From contig NZ_CP100604.1 of the NCBI RefSeq assembly GCF_031202265.1, positions 7,670,501 through 7,734,500 on the forward strand: 64,000 nucleotides of DNA, written 5' to 3'. Below, piece after piece: positions 9,215-18,064 of the stretch. A model generated the notes under the pieces. The model was not told where the DNA came from. It saw only the letters and a program-made list of their open reading frames with translations, and ran no database searches. Positions within the stretch are counted from its first letter, which is position 1, and each line of letters begins with the position of its first letter. Source of the stretch: Bradyrhizobium sp. Ash2021 (GTDB taxonomy: Bacteria > Pseudomonadota > Alphaproteobacteria > Rhizobiales > Xanthobacteraceae). The position numbers were made by a program, and so were the translations under genes.

Positions 9215-10435
9215 CTATTGCTTCAGCAAAGGGCATTCGCTTTTTTCGATGGGACGAAAAGCGGTTTCGGCCGGGATCGTGCGCAGCACGTTGAACATAT
9301 CCCAAGGATCTCCGGTCGCCTCGCTCGGCTTCTTCAGTTGCAGCAGGTAGATGTCGTGCTGCATCACACCATCCTTCCGGGCCTTGCCGTCCTTCACGAA
9401 GACATCGTTGACCGGCAGTTCCCGCATCTTGTCCGCGATCGCAGCCCGATCGTGGCTGCCGGCGGCTGCGACCGCCTTCAGGTAGTGCGTGACCGCGGAA
9501 TAGACGCCGATCTGGACCGACGTCGGCTTGCGTCCCTGATGCAGTTTCGCAAAGCGGTCTCCGAACGCACGGGTGGCATCGTTCAGCGCCCAGTAATAGC
9601 CGTCCGTGATGGTAAGACCTTGACCTGCCGCCAATCCAAGCGATTTCGCATCCATCAGATAGAACAGCGACGTCGCGAGCTTCTGTCCGCCGCCGACGAC
9701 ATTGAAGTCGGCACCCTGCTTCAGGGAATTGATCGTGTCGGCACCGGCGTTGATCATGAGAAGTACGTCCGACTTGGATGCCTGCCCCTGCAGAATGAAG
9801 CTGCTGAAGTCCGACGTATTGAGCGGATGCTTCACCGACCCCACGACGCTTCCACCCGCGCTCTCGATGAAGCTCTTCATGTCGGCAGCCATGGCCGTAC
9901 CGAAGGCATTGTCGACCTGCACGAAGTACCAGGTCTTGCCGCCAGACTTCGTTAGCGCCGTCGCGGTCCCATTGGCGAGCGCATAGGTGTCGTACACCCA
10001 TTGAAAGCTGTAGGGTGTGCAGGAAGACTGATTGAATTTTGCCGCCGCTCCGCCTGCGGCCAGCACGATGCCGGACTTGTTCTTGACCAGTTCCTGAACC
10101 GCCAGCATGACGCCGGAATTCGGCAGATCAACAATGGCGTCGACACCTTCATTGTCGAGCCAGCGGCCGGCGATCGCCACGCCGACATCGGGCTTGTTCT
10201 GATGGTCAGCGAACACGAGCTGGATCGGTTGACCGAGGACTTTGCCACCGAAGTCGTCGATCGCCATTTGCGCTGCAACAACCGATCCCTGTCCGGTGAT
10301 GTCAGCGTACGGGCCTGACTGATCGTTCAAAACACCGATTTTCACCGGCTTGCCGGCTGGGTCTGCCTTGACCGCACCCGGAATGACGATCGACGCAGCC
10401 AGGACCGCGACTGAAATGATGCGCTGCCACAACAT
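9215..10435 (-). CDS. ABC transporter substrate-binding protein (branched-chain amino acid/aromatic acid type)
   Basis: Encodes 406 residues. A signal peptide (MLWQRIISVAVLAASIVIPGAVKA) is followed by KIGVLNDQSGPYADITGQGSVVAAQMAIDDFGG, typical of Peripla_BP_6 (LivJ-like) proteins that in soil bacteria often bind aromatic acids. No membrane or ATPase subunit is nearby, so it must use components encoded elsewhere. It is the first gene of the minus-strand operon with the ligase and thiolase, and is divergent from the TRAP-type binding protein across 145 bp. Two binding proteins of different transporter classes back to back suggest alternative uptake of related compounds. Confidence 0.88.
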   Translation of the reverse strand: MLWQRIISVAVLAASIVIPGAVKADPAGKPVKIGVLNDQSGPYADITGQGSVVAAQMAIDDFGGKVLGQPIQLVFADHQNKPDVGVAIAGRWLDNEGVDAIVDLPNSGVMLAVQELVKNKSGIVLAAGGAAAKFNQSSCTPYSFQWVYDTYALANGTATALTKSGGKTWYFVQVDNAFGTAMAADMKSFIESAGGSVVGSVKHPLNTSDFSSFILQGQASKSDVLLMINAGADTINSLKQGADFNVVGGGQKLATSLFYLMDAKSLGLAAGQGLTITDGYYWALNDATRAFGDRFAKLHQGRKPTSVQIGVYSAVTHYLKAVAAAGSHDRAAIADKMRELPVNDVFVKDGKARKDGVMQHDIYLLQLKKPSEATGDPWDMFNVLRTIPAETAFRPIEKSECPLLKQ

Positions 10436-10509
10436 AATTTCCTCCCGCTAAGCCCCATCATTCTTTGCTTGGCTCTTGTTCGGGGCGGGGCCATGATATG
10501 CCAATCTGA

Positions 10510-10537
10510 TTGATTATAGCAAGCCGCTTGGTATATT
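10510..10537 (+). promoter_or_regulatory. Candidate sigma-70 promoter for the TRAP binding protein
   Basis: TTGATT at 10510-10515 and TATATT at 10532-10537 are separated by 16 bp, 44 bp before the ATG at 10581. The -10 matches consensus at five of six positions. It lies in the divergent control region between the two binding-protein genes, where the MarR regulator of the plus-strand operon could act. Confidence 0.42.
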
Positions 10538-10580
10538 CTTGAGCGAACTCAAAAAAAAGTCCGAAGCAGGGAGGAGCCAC

Positions 10581-11663
10581 ATGAAGCGTCGCGAACTCAT
10601 CACGGGGATCGGAACGGCCGCTGCGGCCGGGATCCTCAGTGCGCCGGCCATTGCGCAGCAGCAGCCGGAACTCAACTGGCGCATCGTATCCGTGGCGCCG
10701 AAAACGCAGGCTCTTTTTTATAATGCCTGCGTGACCTTCTCGAAAATGGTCGCAGACCTCACCGATGGAAAATTCAAGATTCAAGTCTTCGGGCCGGGCG
10801 AAATCGTCCCTGCGCTCGCAATCTTCGACGCGGTCCAGAACCAGACTATCGAGATGGGGTACACGGCTTCGTATTTCTCGATCGGCAGAGAGCCGACGTT
10901 CGCTCTGGGCAGTTCGCTTCCCTTCGGTCCGAACGCGCGCCTGCAGCACGCCTGGTTCAGGGCCGGCGGCCTCGATCTCCTGAACGAGTTCTACAAGAAG
11001 CAGGACACGATCATGTTTCCGGGCGGTAATACCGGCGCCCAGATGTTCGGTTGGTTTCGCAAAGAACTGAAAAGCAAGGAAAGCCTGCAGGGACTGAAGA
11101 TGCGCGTCGGAGGCCTGGGAGGCACGATTCTTTCTCGCCTGGGCGTCGTCCCGCAGCAACTCCCCACCGGCGACACCTACGCGGCGCTGGAACGGGGAAC
11201 GATCGACGCCGTGGAAGTCACCGGTCCGTTCGACGACGAGCGCTTCGGATTTCAGAAGGTGGCACCGTTCTACTACTATCCGAGCTTCAGCGAGGGAAAT
11301 GTCGAACTCGGCTTCTTCATTTCGCTGAGCAAGTGGAACGGTCTGCCAAAGCAATATCAGAGCGCCATAAGGGCGGCCTGCAGCTTCGCAGCCGACGAAG
11401 CGCTTGCCGGATATGACGGCGAGCAAACCGAGCCGCTCCGCCGGCTGCTCGCGAACGGCACCCAGCTCAGGCAGGTGCCGAGCGACATAACGGACGCGGC
11501 GAGAGTAGAAGCACTGGCGTTGTATGATGAACTTTCAGCCAAGAGCGAGGACTTCAAGAAAATCTACACGCACTATCGGGACTTTACCGCAAATGCCTAT
11601 CAGTGGTGGCAGGTTGCGGAATATGGCTACGACAGCATGATGCTGAAATCGCTGAGGCGTTAG
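10581..11663 (+). CDS. TRAP transporter substrate-binding protein (DctP family)
   Basis: Encodes 360 residues from ATG 10581, which has GGGAGGAG 6 bp upstream. MKRRELITGIGTAAAAGILSAPAIA is a twin-arginine-like leader. The body shows the DctP features LKGLKMRV-like 'LQGLKMRVGG' (residues about 170-180) and ALERGTIDAVEVTGPFDD, the segment that contacts the carboxylate of organic-acid ligands. The usual membrane subunits DctQ and DctM are not in the window. The following FAH-family gene starts 52 bp later, so uptake and cleavage of an organic acid may be coordinated. The exact ligand is unknown. Confidence 0.88.
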   Translation: MKRRELITGIGTAAAAGILSAPAIAQQQPELNWRIVSVAPKTQALFYNACVTFSKMVADLTDGKFKIQVFGPGEIVPALAIFDAVQNQTIEMGYTASYFSIGREPTFALGSSLPFGPNARLQHAWFRAGGLDLLNEFYKKQDTIMFPGGNTGAQMFGWFRKELKSKESLQGLKMRVGGLGGTILSRLGVVPQQLPTGDTYAALERGTIDAVEVTGPFDDERFGFQKVAPFYYYPSFSEGNVELGFFISLSKWNGLPKQYQSAIRAACSFAADEALAGYDGEQTEPLRRLLANGTQLRQVPSDITDAARVEALALYDELSAKSEDFKKIYTHYRDFTANAYQWWQVAEYGYDSMMLKSLRR

Positions 11664-11715
11664 CTCCGAGCGCTGGTCAAGCCGAACCGATCATTACCAA
11701 TTCGGAAACGTTCAC

Positions 11716-12663
11716 ATGCAATATTCTCTGGCTACTATCCGACACAACGGCGTGCCTACGCCTGTCATCGAAATCGCGAACAGGTACTACGCCCTGAAGC
11801 AGGTCGCGCCTGATCTGCTCGAACATGCCAGCCGACCCGGGCTGATGGGACTGTTCGACGACTGGAAACGTGCTGAGGGGCGTCTCGCTGAACTGTCCGA
11901 TCAGATCGCCAAATCCGATGTAGGGCTGTTGTCGCCGCAGCCAGGTACAGACGATTTTATGACTCCGCTGCAGTTTCCTTCCAAGCTGATCCTCGGAGGC
12001 GCAAATTACTACGAGCATATGATCAAGGAAGCCAAGATACCGAACTTCAGCAAGGAAGACGGCACGCCAGTGTTCTTTCTCAAACCGCCGACGACAAGTT
12101 TGGTCGGCTGCGGAAAAGCCGTTCGCTATCCGGTTCAGTCGAGCAAGCTCGACTGGGAAATCGAACTGGCTGTGGTCATTGGAACGACGCTTAGACGGGC
12201 GTCGCAACAACAGGCATCCGAAGCGATCGCGGGTTATGCGGTCGGTATCGACCTTTCCGCGCGCGACTGGCAGATGAACCCCAAACATCCCTGGAAGTTC
12301 GATCTCTTCACCGGGAAAGGGTTTGACGATAGCTGTCCGTTGGGACCTAAGCTCGTACCGGCGCGATTCGTCGATCCTACTAACCTTGAACTTCAACTAT
12401 CGGTCAACGGCGTGATAAAGCAGCATTGCAATACTGGGGATATGATCTGGTCGGTAACGGAGTTGGTTTCTCTTCTCTCCGAACACGTCACGCTGGAGCC
12501 GGGAGATATCCTGCTCACGGGCACGCCCGCAGGCGTTGGCCTGGCTTCTGACACGTACCTGAGTACAGGAGACAGGATCGAGGCCGAGATTGAGGGTCTG
12601 GGCAAACTTCAAGTCGAGATCATACCCGATGTCGCAACGTCGACAACACCGCGCGCTGGATGA
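11716..12663 (+). CDS. Fumarylacetoacetate hydrolase family protein
   Basis: Encodes 315 residues. The FAH catalytic domain runs from about 85 to 308, with LILGGANYYEHM, FFLKPPTTSLVG, DWEIELAVVIG (metal ligands), GYAVGIDLSARDWQ, and GDILLTGTPAGVGL. The family hydrolyses or decarboxylates ring-cleavage and oxo-acid products with a divalent metal. The N-terminal 80 residues look like the usual FAH lid domain. The stop codon overlaps a possible ATG of the next gene (ATGA at 12660), and the neighbouring MarR gene may regulate it. Role inferred: a late step in aromatic acid breakdown. Confidence 0.9.
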   Translation: MQYSLATIRHNGVPTPVIEIANRYYALKQVAPDLLEHASRPGLMGLFDDWKRAEGRLAELSDQIAKSDVGLLSPQPGTDDFMTPLQFPSKLILGGANYYEHMIKEAKIPNFSKEDGTPVFFLKPPTTSLVGCGKAVRYPVQSSKLDWEIELAVVIGTTLRRASQQQASEAIAGYAVGIDLSARDWQMNPKHPWKFDLFTGKGFDDSCPLGPKLVPARFVDPTNLELQLSVNGVIKQHCNTGDMIWSVTELVSLLSEHVTLEPGDILLTGTPAGVGLASDTYLSTGDRIEAEIEGLGKLQVEIIPDVATSTTPRAG

Positions 12664-12707
12664 ATTCTGAGCACAGATGTAACGAGCGGCGTAGGTTAGG
12701 AATTACA

Positions 12708-13259
12708 ATGGGATCTGAAGTCGCCGATCGCAAACTCCGCCTGGTCAACGTGCGGAAAGGCACCGTCGAGCCAAAGCGTCTCAAGAAAACGACATTGAAG
12801 GCCGGCGACACCACCCAGGATGTCCAAAGGGCGCTGGAACTGTTTCTTTTTGCCCACCTCAATCTCGCGGCCGACGCCGAAGCGGAGCTGTCGTCCCTTG
12901 GGTTTCATCGAACCCATCACAGGATTTTGTATCTTGTGGCAGGACACCCTGGCGCAAGCGTGGGTGACCTCATCGGCACCCTCCGCCTGACACCCCAGGC
13001 CGTGCAGTCACCCATGAGACAATTGAATGACAAGGGTTATGTCGAACAACGATATTCGAGTGTGGATCGGCGGAAACGGCGTCTGTTCATCACGCCGAAA
13101 GGGGAGGCGCTCGTCGCTCGACTGTCCAGCCGCCAGCATGGCCGCCTCGAAGAAGCATTCGATCTAGCGGGTGCTACAGCCGTCAAAGGGTTTCTGAAGG
13201 TCATGGAGAGCATGTTGAGCGATGAGGATCGAGATTTTGTCGAACGCTCATCGGTCTAG
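12708..13259 (+). CDS. MarR family transcriptional regulator
   Basis: Encodes 183 residues from ATG 12708. An in-frame ATG at 12660 overlapping the previous stop is possible but has no ribosome site. The winged helix spans about 75-165: HHRILYLVAGHPGASVGDLIGTLRLTPQAVQSPMRQLNDKGYVEQRYSSVDRRKRRLFITPKG carries the recognition helix and the beta wing. MarR proteins usually sense small phenolic or acyl-CoA ligands. Position at the end of the TRAP-FAH operon suggests it controls the catabolic cluster. The N-terminal 40 residues are basic and probably unstructured. Confidence 0.88.
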   Translation: MGSEVADRKLRLVNVRKGTVEPKRLKKTTLKAGDTTQDVQRALELFLFAHLNLAADAEAELSSLGFHRTHHRILYLVAGHPGASVGDLIGTLRLTPQAVQSPMRQLNDKGYVEQRYSSVDRRKRRLFITPKGEALVARLSSRQHGRLEEAFDLAGATAVKGFLKVMESMLSDEDRDFVERSSV

Positions 13260-13385
13260 GCCGCCGAATGGATGCTCGCTTGGCCGTGATCTGTCGAACC
13301 GGTCGAGCCCGCGCCTCTTGATCTAAATCAAAAGCGACGAACGCAGGTGAGCCTTTTATGATCGAGTTTCTGCGCGGGGGAATGC

Positions 13386-14144
13386 ATGAGATTGACTTGC
13401 ATTGTTGTTCTGACTGCAGGGTTGGTTCTTGGAGCATGCGCCAAAAAAGGTGACGCTGGTTTTCAGGGATGGGTTGAAGCCGATCTGATTTTCGTTGGTC
13501 CGGATGAGGCCGGGCGCCTCGAATGGCTCAAGGTGCGCGAGGGCGATCAGGTCGAGACCGGGACGCCTCTATTCGCGGTCGACCCGGAGATGCAGCAGGC
13601 CGATGTCGACATGGCTCAGGCCTCTTTGACGAACGCCAAGGTCACGTTCGATCGGGCCACGTCTTTGCTGAAGAGTTCGTCCGGCACCCAGAAGGCCGTC
13701 GACGACGCTGAAGCGGTCATCCGCACCGAAATGGCCCGCGTCAGTGCCGCCGAAACGCGCTTGAACCGCCGGAAGCTCGTTAGCACCGTCAACGGATCGG
13801 TCCAGGAAATCTATTTCAGGCCTGGCGAATACGTCTCCGCGGGCCGCCCGGTGCTCTCCCTGCTGCCGCCGAACAACATCAAGATCCGCTTCTTCGTGCC
13901 GGAGACCTTGCTGCCGAAGGTGTCGCTGGGTCAGCCAGTCGAGATCCACTGCGACGGCTGCAAGGCGAATGTGCCGGCTCGCGTGACCTTCATCTCGCGA
14001 ACGTCGGAATTCACGCCGCCGGTGATCTACAGCCTCGAGGAGCGCTCAAAGCTGGTCTACCTGGTCGAGGCGCGCACCGGCGAACCGAGCGAGTTACGCG
14101 TTGGCCAGCCCGTCGACGTGCGTTTTCCGGAGCGGCTGCGATGA
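13386..14144 (+). CDS. HlyD-family periplasmic adaptor lipoprotein (YbhG-like)
   Basis: Encodes 252 residues. The leader ends LVLGAC, a lipobox placing the lipidated Cys at residue 18. A split biotinyl-lipoyl domain (DEAGRLEWLKVREGDQVETGTPLFAVD and GSVQEIYFRPGEYVSAGRPVLSLLP) flanks a short coiled coil (about 68-120). This is the membrane fusion protein of an ABC-type tripartite exporter. Its stop overlaps the ATG of the ATPase gene (ATGA at 14141), so translation is coupled. The family exports drugs or hydrophobic compounds. Confidence 0.88.
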   Translation: MRLTCIVVLTAGLVLGACAKKGDAGFQGWVEADLIFVGPDEAGRLEWLKVREGDQVETGTPLFAVDPEMQQADVDMAQASLTNAKVTFDRATSLLKSSSGTQKAVDDAEAVIRTEMARVSAAETRLNRRKLVSTVNGSVQEIYFRPGEYVSAGRPVLSLLPPNNIKIRFFVPETLLPKVSLGQPVEIHCDGCKANVPARVTFISRTSEFTPPVIYSLEERSKLVYLVEARTGEPSELRVGQPVDVRFPERLR

Positions 14145-15070
14145 CAGGTGCCTCCGAAATCGTCATCGACGTAGAGGGCCTGACCAAGAAATTCGGCCAA
14201 CGCACCGTCGTCCGTGACCTGTCGATGCATGTCAAGCGCGGCGCCATTTACGGCTTTCTCGGCCCCAATGGCAGCGGCAAGACGACGACCATCCGCATGC
14301 TGTGCGGGCTGTTGACGCCGGACGGCGGCACCGGGACCTGCCTCGGCTACGACATCCGCACCGAAGCCGACAAGATCAAACGCCGGGTCGGCTACATGAC
14401 CCAGCGCTTCTCGCTGTATCAGGACCTGTCGGTCCGGGAGAACCTGGAGTTCGTCGCCCGGCTCTATGAGGTTGCCGACCCGCGCCGTGCAGCCCGCGAG
14501 ATGATTGCGCGGCTCGGCCTCACCGGCCGCGAGGAACAGCTGGCCGGCGAACTTTCCGGCGGCTGGAAGCAGCGCCTGGCGCTCGGCGCCTGCACGCTGC
14601 CCGGTCCGGACCTGCTGCTGCTGGATGAGCCGACCGCGGGCGTCGATCCGAAGGCACGGCGCGACTTCTGGAACGAGATCCACGCGCTCGCGGCGGAAGG
14701 GCTCACGGTGCTGGTCTCGACCCATTACATGGACGAAGCCGAGCGCTGCCATGAGATCGCCTACATCGCCTACGGCACGCTGCTGACCCATGGCACGGTG
14801 GACGAGGTGGTCAGCCATTCGGGGTTGACGACCTTCACCGTGAGGGGCGGAGATCTGCTGGCTCTATCTACTGCGTTGTCGGGCAAGCCGGGCGTCGATT
14901 CACTCGCACCATTCGGTGAAAGTCTCCATGTTTCGGGCCGTGATGCTGCGGCGCTGGAGGCGGAGATCGCGCCCTACCGGACGTCGCCATATCAATGGTC
15001 GCCCTCGAAGCCGTCGCTCGAGGACGTGTTCATCGATCTGGTGGGGCGTGCGAAGGATAATTTTCAATGA
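14141..15070 (+). CDS. ABC transporter ATP-binding protein (YbhF-like, one domain)
   Basis: Encodes 309 residues. Walker A is GPNGSGKTT (41-49), the signature is LSGGWKQRL, and Walker B is LLLLDEPTAGVD. The C-terminal third (about 215-309) is the extra domain seen in ABC-2 exporters. YbhF of enteric bacteria has two ATPase domains, while this protein has one. It overlaps both neighbours by 4 bp (ATGA), giving a tight adaptor-ATPase-permease operon. Confidence 0.92.
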   Translation: MTGASEIVIDVEGLTKKFGQRTVVRDLSMHVKRGAIYGFLGPNGSGKTTTIRMLCGLLTPDGGTGTCLGYDIRTEADKIKRRVGYMTQRFSLYQDLSVRENLEFVARLYEVADPRRAAREMIARLGLTGREEQLAGELSGGWKQRLALGACTLPGPDLLLLDEPTAGVDPKARRDFWNEIHALAAEGLTVLVSTHYMDEAERCHEIAYIAYGTLLTHGTVDEVVSHSGLTTFTVRGGDLLALSTALSGKPGVDSLAPFGESLHVSGRDAAALEAEIAPYRTSPYQWSPSKPSLEDVFIDLVGRAKDNFQ

Positions 15071-16203
15071 GCGCGCGGCCGGTGCTGGGCATCAGTTGGC
15101 ATCGCATCTGGGCGATGGTCATCAAGGAATTCATTCAGCTCACGAGAGACCGCGGCACGTTTGGCATGATCGTGCTGATGCCGCTGATGCAGCTCCTGCT
15201 GTTCGGGTACGCCATAAACACCACGCCGCGCGATTTGCCGACGGCCGTGCTTCTCCAGGAGAACAGCGACATCGGGCGACGGATCCTCAAGGCGCTGGAG
15301 AACACCCGGTATTTCAAGGTTACGCGCATCCTGCATGATGACGACGAATTCGACCGGGTGCTGGCTTCGGGACAGGTGCTGTTCGCCATCGAAATTCCGC
15401 GCGATTTCGAGCGCGCGCTGCGCAGGGGAGATAGGCCTGCGATCCTGGTCGCAGCCGACGCCACCGACCCCGTTGCTTCAGGCGCGGCCCTCGGCGCACT
15501 CGGCGGGCTGGTACAAAACGCGCTGGTGCACGAGAGAGGCTTGCCCGAGAGCGGCACGCCGCTGTTCGAATTCCGCACCCACGCGCGCTACAATCCGGCG
15601 GCGAACACCGCGCTCAATATCGTGCCGGGGCTGGTCGGCATCATCCTCACCATGACCATGCTGATCTTCACGGCACTGTCCGTCACCAAGGAGATCGAGC
15701 GCGGCACCATGGAAAACCTGCTGTCCATGCCGATCACCCCGATCGAGGTCATGCTGGGCAAGATCGCACCCTATGTCATGGTTGGCTTCATCCAGGCGAC
15801 GCTCGTCATCGGCACCGGTACACTTCTGTTTGGCGTGCCTATTTTAGGCAGCCTGTGGCTGCTGGCGTTGCTGAGCACGTTGTTCATCGCGACCAATCTT
15901 GCGGTCGGCTACACCTTCTCGACGATCGCGCAGACGCAACTGCAGGCCATGCAGATGGCGATGACGTTTCTGATGCCGAGCATGCTGCTGTCGGGCTTCA
16001 TGTTTCCGTTTGCGGGCATGCCGGCCTGGGCGCAGTGGGTCGGCGAATGCTTGCCGCTGACGCACTATCTGCGGATTGTGCGTGCAATCATGCTGAAGGG
16101 CTCGACGCTGCTCGAACTGAAATACGATGCGCTGGCGCTAACCGGGCTGATGATCGTCGTCATGGTGATCGCGGTGTCCCGCTTCCGCCGTACCCTCGAC
16201 TAG
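15067..16203 (+). CDS. ABC-2 type permease (YbhS/YbhR-like)
   Basis: Encodes 378 residues: one N-terminal membrane helix (about 22-46), a large periplasmic domain, then five C-terminal helices with the ABC-2 segment EIERGTMENLLSMPITPIEVMLGKI and the LLSGFMFPFAGMPAWAQ loop. It forms the channel of the exporter with the upstream ATPase and adaptor. Enteric Ybh systems have two permeases, and only one is encoded here, so a homodimer is expected. Confidence 0.92.
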   Translation: MSARPVLGISWHRIWAMVIKEFIQLTRDRGTFGMIVLMPLMQLLLFGYAINTTPRDLPTAVLLQENSDIGRRILKALENTRYFKVTRILHDDDEFDRVLASGQVLFAIEIPRDFERALRRGDRPAILVAADATDPVASGAALGALGGLVQNALVHERGLPESGTPLFEFRTHARYNPAANTALNIVPGLVGIILTMTMLIFTALSVTKEIERGTMENLLSMPITPIEVMLGKIAPYVMVGFIQATLVIGTGTLLFGVPILGSLWLLALLSTLFIATNLAVGYTFSTIAQTQLQAMQMAMTFLMPSMLLSGFMFPFAGMPAWAQWVGECLPLTHYLRIVRAIMLKGSTLLELKYDALALTGLMIVVMVIAVSRFRRTLD

Positions 16204-16281
16204 CGACGGGTTGCGTCAGCGGCAAGCATGCAGCTAATGGCGATCGATGAACACCCTGCCTGCAGATGACGGAATACGACA

Positions 16282-16887
16282 ATGATGGACTTCGTCACCC
16301 GCCACACGCTTGACCTCCTAACCGGGCTCGCCATGCTGGTTGCGGTCTTCATCGCCGTGCGCTGGTCGACGATGCCGGTACTGCAACGCCTCGCCGCCCT
16401 CTTCTTCATTGGGATCGTCGCTCACTTATGGGAGGAGGAGCGGTTTCCCGGAGGCTTCACGCAGCTGATGACGGACAAGGTCGGCTTCACCGCAACCAAT
16501 CCGCATTTCGGCGAAATGGTCCTAGCGGCAGGCGTTCTTGCGCTGACTTTTGTGCCGCTGTTTCTTCCTCGGGTTCCGTTCTTGGTGATGGCCTCGTTGC
16601 TTCTCGGAATTCTCGAGGCCATTGCTCACACCGCGGCAATCTGGATGTTCAAGCTGGACAAGCTCTATTCTCCGGGACTTGTGACTGCGTTGTTCGTGCT
16701 TCTGCCGCTGTCGCTCTACGGCATCAGCTATGCGGTCCGAAATAGCTTGATGACCCGGGGCAAGTGGGCGTTGTCGTTCCTTTACATGTTTGGATCGCTG
16801 TTGCTGGCGCAGCAACTCGCCGTGCGTGCCAGCGGCATGCCTTATTCCGAATTTCTGCGAAACATCAAGTCCAACTTTGCTGGCTAA
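16282..16887 (+). CDS. HXXEE-domain integral membrane protein
   Basis: Encodes 201 residues with about five to six transmembrane helices. The family motif is seen as HLWEEERFPGGF (H47, then E50 and E51), plus the later HTAAIWMFKLDKLYSPGLVTALFVLLP block. The biochemical role of HXXEE proteins is not established; conserved His and Glu near the membrane hint at metal binding or catalysis. It is 78 bp after the exporter operon and may be co-transcribed, but a functional link is not shown. It is convergent with dinB. Confidence 0.75.
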   Translation: MMDFVTRHTLDLLTGLAMLVAVFIAVRWSTMPVLQRLAALFFIGIVAHLWEEERFPGGFTQLMTDKVGFTATNPHFGEMVLAAGVLALTFVPLFLPRVPFLVMASLLLGILEAIAHTAAIWMFKLDKLYSPGLVTALFVLLPLSLYGISYAVRNSLMTRGKWALSFLYMFGSLLLAQQLAVRASGMPYSEFLRNIKSNFAG

Positions 16888-16957
16888 GACTATGAGTGCG
16901 TCGATGTCGGCCGAGAATACGCTTTCTTTGGACTGGCGACGAGAATACGGGCCACCA

Positions 16958-18064
16958 TTAAAATCCAAGAGACGCTTGTTCCTGGCCTTCCGTACGCTGG
17001 CTCACAAAACCTGAGATGGACACACCCAATAGCCTAACCGCCTTTTCCATGGGGAAAAGCGCTTTCAGCAACTCGGCCGATAGCGATTCCAATTCGCCGT
17101 AGCTGCTAACAGCGCCAGCAACCGTTCGACTGCGCGAGATCAGTTCGAAATCCGCGAACTTCACCTTTAGCGTCACTGTACGACCCCGCGATCCCTTCTC
17201 CTCGCAGTGACGCCAGACCTTGTCGATTAAAGGCTGGAGTTCGGCCAGCATGAGTTCGGATTCGGTGAGGTCGGTCGAGAAAGTGTTCTCGGCGCCGACG
17301 GATTTCCGGAGGCGATTGGCACGAACCTCGCGGTCGTCGACGCCTCTCGAGATCCAGTAATAGTAAGCGCCGGCCTTGCCGAAGTTCGCCTGCATGAACT
17401 CAAGCGACTGGTTGCGCATGTCGAGGCCGGTATGGAGTCCGAGCGAGTTCATCTTCGCGCTGGTCGCCGGACCGATGCCGTGAAATTTTCCGACGGGAAA
17501 CGCTTCGACGAACGCCGGTCCCATCTCGGGCGTGATGACGTACTGGCCGTTCGGCTTGCGGTGGTCGGAGGCGAGCTTCGCCAGAAACTTGTTGTAAGAG
17601 ATGCCGGCCGATGCGTTGAGGCCGGTCACCTCCTTGATTTTCGCACGGATCGCGAGCGCAACATCGCGCGCGAACGGGATGTTCTGCAGGTTTTCCGTGA
17701 CGTCGAGGTAGGCCTCGTCAAGCGACAGCGGTTCGATGATCGGGGTGTGCTCCGCAAAGATCTCGCGGATCTGCTGCGAGACCGCCTTGTAGACCTCGAA
17801 GCGGGGCTTCACGAAGATCAGGTCCGGACACTGCCGCTTCGCCGTCACCGACGGCATCGCCGATCGGACGCCGAACTTGCGGGCTTCGTAGCTGGCGGCT
17901 GCCACGACGCCGCGTTCGCGGGATCCGCCGACCGCGACAGGCTTGCCGCGGAGCTCCGGATTGTCGCGCTGCTCGACAGAGGCGTAGAAGGCATCCATGT
18001 CGACGTGGATGATCTTCCGCTGGCGGGGCGGGTCGGCCGCCTGGTCGTTGCCGTCGCCGCTCAC
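16958..18064 (-). CDS. dinB: DNA polymerase IV (translesion, Y-family)
   Basis: Encodes 368 residues. The catalytic carboxylates are in HVDMDAFYASVE (D22) and SLDEAYLDV (D116, E117). GISYNKFLAKLASDHRKPNG and the HhH segment FHGIGPATSAKMNSLG follow, then the little-finger domain. The usual C-terminal clamp-binding peptide is not obvious. The ATG overlaps the stop of the SRAP gene (ATGA), so both are translated together. In alphaproteobacteria such genes belong to the DNA damage response, but no clear LexA box was found upstream of the pair. Confidence 0.93.
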   Translation of the reverse strand: MSGDGNDQAADPPRQRKIIHVDMDAFYASVEQRDNPELRGKPVAVGGSRERGVVAAASYEARKFGVRSAMPSVTAKRQCPDLIFVKPRFEVYKAVSQQIREIFAEHTPIIEPLSLDEAYLDVTENLQNIPFARDVALAIRAKIKEVTGLNASAGISYNKFLAKLASDHRKPNGQYVITPEMGPAFVEAFPVGKFHGIGPATSAKMNSLGLHTGLDMRNQSLEFMQANFGKAGAYYYWISRGVDDREVRANRLRKSVGAENTFSTDLTESELMLAELQPLIDKVWRHCEEKGSRGRTVTLKVKFADFELISRSRTVAGAVSSYGELESLSAELLKALFPMEKAVRLLGVSISGFVSQRTEGQEQASLGF

